From positions 1-6,643 of the forward strand of contig JAFGIA010000214.1 in assembly GCA_016929795.1 (NCBI GenBank): a DNA stretch of 6,643 nucleotides, read 5' to 3'. The DNA is from Anaerolineae bacterium (GTDB lineage: Bacteria; Chloroflexota; Anaerolineae; JAAYZQ01). The translations under genes and the position numbers were made by a program. Positions 5,990 to 6,643 of this stretch are shown here, in pieces. How positions within the stretch are numbered: the stretch's first letter is position 1; the number at the start of each line of letters is the position of its first letter. Below the pieces are notes generated by a model that made no database searches, had not been told where the DNA came from, and saw only the letters and a program-made list of their open reading frames with translations.

Positions 5990-6643
5990 GGCCAGGCTGG
6001 CGGCGGTCGCGTTCCACCTGGCGGGCCTTCTGGTCACGGGGGCCTGCCTTCTGCCTTTGTACTGGATGGGGGTGGCCTCGCTGCGCGCGCCAGGCCTGCC
6101 TCCGGCGCGCACGATCGAGTGGTGGCCCCAGGCAGCGCACTGGGACAACTATGCGGAGCTGTTTCGCATCGTGCCCATGGGCCGTTACCTGCTGAACTCG
6201 CTGGTGGTCGTGATCATTGCCGTGCCGGTCACGCTGCTCGTCGCGGCCCTGGCGGGTTTTGCCCTGTCGCAGCTCGACACGGCCCGGCGGCGGCGCCTGG
6301 TGACTGCCAGTGTGGCGCTGTTGCTGATCCCGGGTATGGCGGTCTGGAACTTGCGGTTTTACATTCTGAACATGCTGGGGCTGATCGATAGCCTGGCGGC
6401 GTTGATCGCGCCGGCGGTGGCCGGCGGCAGCCCGTTGTTCGTCCTCCTCTATTATTGGGCCTGCTGGCGCATTCCACCCGAGCTGTACGAGTCGGCGCGC
6501 CTGGAAGGAGCCGGGGCGTGGACGGTGTGGTGGCACGTGGCCCGGCCCCTGGTGTGGCCGACCACGGCGGCGGTGGCGGTGCTGGCTTTTGCCCTCTACT
6601 GGGGCGACTTTACGACGCCGGTCCTGTACATCTTTCGGCCCGA
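5973..6643 (+). CDS. ABC sugar transporter permease, MalG/UgpE type, 3' end missing
   Basis: The frame opens with ATG at 5973, overlaps the end of the first permease gene by 17 bases and runs off the right edge after 223 residues without a stop. A GAAGGG at 5957-5962 lies 10 bases before the ATG. The start MPRRTRARL followed by a hydrophobic helix (about 11-31) is usual for the second permease of sugar importers. Further hydrophobic segments lie at about 73-97, 110-130, 141-165 and 198-219. The EAA loop is ELYESARLEGAGAWTVWWHV (170-189), followed by ARPLVWP; the usual Asp of the DGA core is Glu here. YLLNSLVVV (72-80) is also typical. It would form a heterodimer with the preceding permease. 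About 50-60 residues should remain beyond the window. The solute-binding protein and ATPase needed for a working importer are not seen. Confidence 0.9.
   Translation, partial: MPRRTRARLAAVAFHLAGLLVTGACLLPLYWMGVASLRAPGLPPARTIEWWPQAAHWDNYAELFRIVPMGRYLLNSLVVVIIAVPVTLLVAALAGFALSQLDTARRRRLVTASVALLLIPGMAVWNLRFYILNMLGLIDSLAALIAPAVAGGSPLFVLLYYWACWRIPPELYESARLEGAGAWTVWWHVARPLVWPTTAAVAVLAFALYWGDFTTPVLYIFRP

Noticed and set aside
4979..6148. 389-residue open frame on the - strand
   Set aside because: It is antisense to the two permease genes, is rich in Gln, His, Arg and Pro, and shows no recognisable domain. This is a typical GC-driven shadow frame.

Overview
The window is GC-rich DNA coding only on the + strand. 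It most likely comes from a member of the Chloroflexota (Anaerolineae/Caldilinea-like or a relative). This is inferred from the secreted protein at the left, whose last residues (VYLPVMFK) fit the 'YLP-hydrophobic-K/R' ending I recall from many Chloroflexota exported proteins, together with high GC and GTG starts. No 16S rRNA or marker gene is present, so the assignment is tentative.

Layout. (1) Bases 2-1963 hold the 3' part of a large exported mosaic protein: a fibronectin-III-like domain, a proprotein-convertase P-like domain, a GEVED-like domain and a C-terminal beta domain. Its beginning lies left of the window. (2) Bases 1964-2133 are non-coding. They hold a strong GC-rich hairpin just after the stop codon and then a near-consensus sigma-70-type promoter (TTGCAC, 17-base spacer, TATAAT). 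(3) Bases 2134-6643 form a compact co-directional operon: an FGGY-family carbohydrate kinase, a RuBisCO-like protein (form IV-type large-subunit homologue), and two MalF/MalG-type ABC sugar permeases, the second cut by the window end. Gaps are 13 bases, 0 bases and a 17-base overlap, so co-transcription and translational coupling are likely.

How the genes may work together. The permeases would import a sugar, polyol or sugar derivative. The kinase would phosphorylate it or a derivative of it. The RuBisCO-like protein would then carry out enolate chemistry (isomerisation, enolisation, decarboxylation or transcarboxylation) on the phosphorylated intermediate. The RuBisCO-like protein keeps the carbamylatable lysine, the metal ligands, the loop-6 lysine and the phosphate-binding residues, but has replaced four residues important for CO2 fixation. 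It is therefore probably a real metal-dependent enzyme with a different reaction. No small subunit or phosphoribulokinase is visible. The pairing of an FGGY kinase with a RuBisCO-like protein and a sugar importer is the most interesting thing here and suggests a catabolic route of unknown substrate. The solute-binding protein, the ATPase, and any dehydrogenase, aldolase or regulator are not in the window.
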